The position numbers were made by a program, and so were the translations under genes. From Gari tellinella (lineage: Eukaryota; Mollusca; Bivalvia; Cardiida; Psammobiidae), in the NCBI GenBank assembly GCA_922989275.2, contig OV277874.1, positions 22,432,154 through 22,496,153 of the forward strand: a stretch of 64,000 bases of DNA, given 5' to 3'. How positions within the stretch are numbered: position 1 is the stretch's first letter; every line of letters starts with the position of its first letter. Below the pieces are notes generated by a model, which did no database searches, was not told the origin of the DNA, and was given only the letters and a program-made list of their open reading frames with translations. Of the stretch, positions 63,668-64,000 are shown in pieces.

Positions 63668-63917
63668 TACAGTGGAGAATCTGTTATTCTTTCCCATTTA
63701 AACGCAAACGTACGCAAACGCAAAGCGCTAAAACGTAGAAAAGAACAACTTTTGGACAATTCTGATAATTCTTGTTTATCTTGGTGGCAAACAGTTTGGA
63801 GCCTGATCAGACGCCGGGTTACCCGGCGTCTGATCTGGCTCCAAACTGTTTGCACTGCAAATAATAGTTTTAGCGTAAACGCGTTTATTGGGAAAGAATA
63901 ACAGATTCTCCACTGTA
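63668..63917 (-). mobile_element. Family A MITE, young
   Basis: Complete 250-bp copy; TTCCCATTTAAACGC near the left end. Followed by an old A tail (ACGTCTTCCCTACTGTA) to 63981. Confidence 0.95.
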
Positions 63918-64000
63918 GTTGCATTGCCTTTTTTCGTTTAAATTCCAATAATTATGGTAAAATAACGTCTTCCCTACTGTATTTCCTCCATGCTGTGGTG

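Noticed and set aside
1917..63917. Recurrent 60-110 codon frames reading MQTVWSQIRRRVTRRL or its antisense RRRVTRRLIWLQTVC in most A copies
   Set aside because: They are translations of the MITE on both strands, including the hairpin. Nearly identical frames appear wherever young A lies, start sites vary, and older copies show no preservation of reading frame. Treated as non-coding.

Overview
This window looks like gene-poor, AT-rich nuclear DNA from a metazoan, most likely a bivalve mollusc. That assignment is an inference. It rests on a tRNA-headed SINE whose 3' domain resembles the one common in mollusc genomes (59601-59853), abundant ACATGT-type words, short retrotransposon tails and the absence of any bacterial-style gene layout. 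The species cannot be named from the sequence. No intact host gene is convincing. Most open frames of 60-120 codons are read-through of repeats, often on both strands of the same copy.

The window is a dense graveyard of miniature inverted-repeat elements (MITEs). Letters used here are mine. Ends flanked by TA: family A (about 250 bp, termini TACAGTGGAG; 36 well-preserved copies plus about 25 decayed ones), family B (termini CAGCGCTCCCTC), G (CAGTAAAACCCC), H (CAGTAGAACCTC), I (CAGTCGAAACTC) and Q (CAGTACTGAACC). Ends flanked by TTAA, piggyBac-style: C (CCCTTTCCCCC), E (CCCTTTCA or CCCCTTCACTGCC), F (CCCATTTGT), L (CACATTC) and S (AGGGACTCGCAACC). Others are J (CAGGACTCCAGAT), K (foldbacks with AAGAAATGAA ends), N, O, R, T and U.

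The most striking structure is modular. Two long hairpins recur inside families with unrelated ends. P1 (CAAACAGTTTGGA then GATCAGACGCCG and its mirror) is the centre of A, B and E, with variants in F and L. P2 (TTAAAGCAGG, TGAAAGTAAAGCAGAA and mirror) is the centre of C and H. Hairpin arm bases change together between families, so pairing is preserved while sequence drifts. A subset of A copies carries one, two or four extra 42-bp terminal units made of the A terminus plus a paired TGACGTCA motif. Parts of A and B have also become tandem arrays: six 74-bp units at 9560-10010 and five 320-bp units at 45723-47319.

Layout: 0-9.5 kb, J, F, A, Q, E, B and a G/H composite; 9.5-15.8 kb, the A-derived array, a poly-G foldback, and deep nesting (A in C, A in B in A, S in H); 15.8-24 kb, tRNA-like repeats, a locally amplified repeat T, and possible exon remnants of one gene; 24-34 kb, B with a 971-bp insert N, C and E copies, and an alternating tandem repeat; 34-45 kb, scattered A, B, C and L; 45-49.2 kb, the 320-bp array and a LINE 3' fragment that is tandemly duplicated; 49-57 kb, G/C composite, stuttered A copies, and a truncated reverse-transcriptase LINE inserted in a B element with a clear 8-bp target duplication; 57-64 kb, SINE, A copies, and a segment duplicated from the 40-kb region. 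All families present are non-autonomous. No transposase gene was found, so mobility must have come from elsewhere in the genome.
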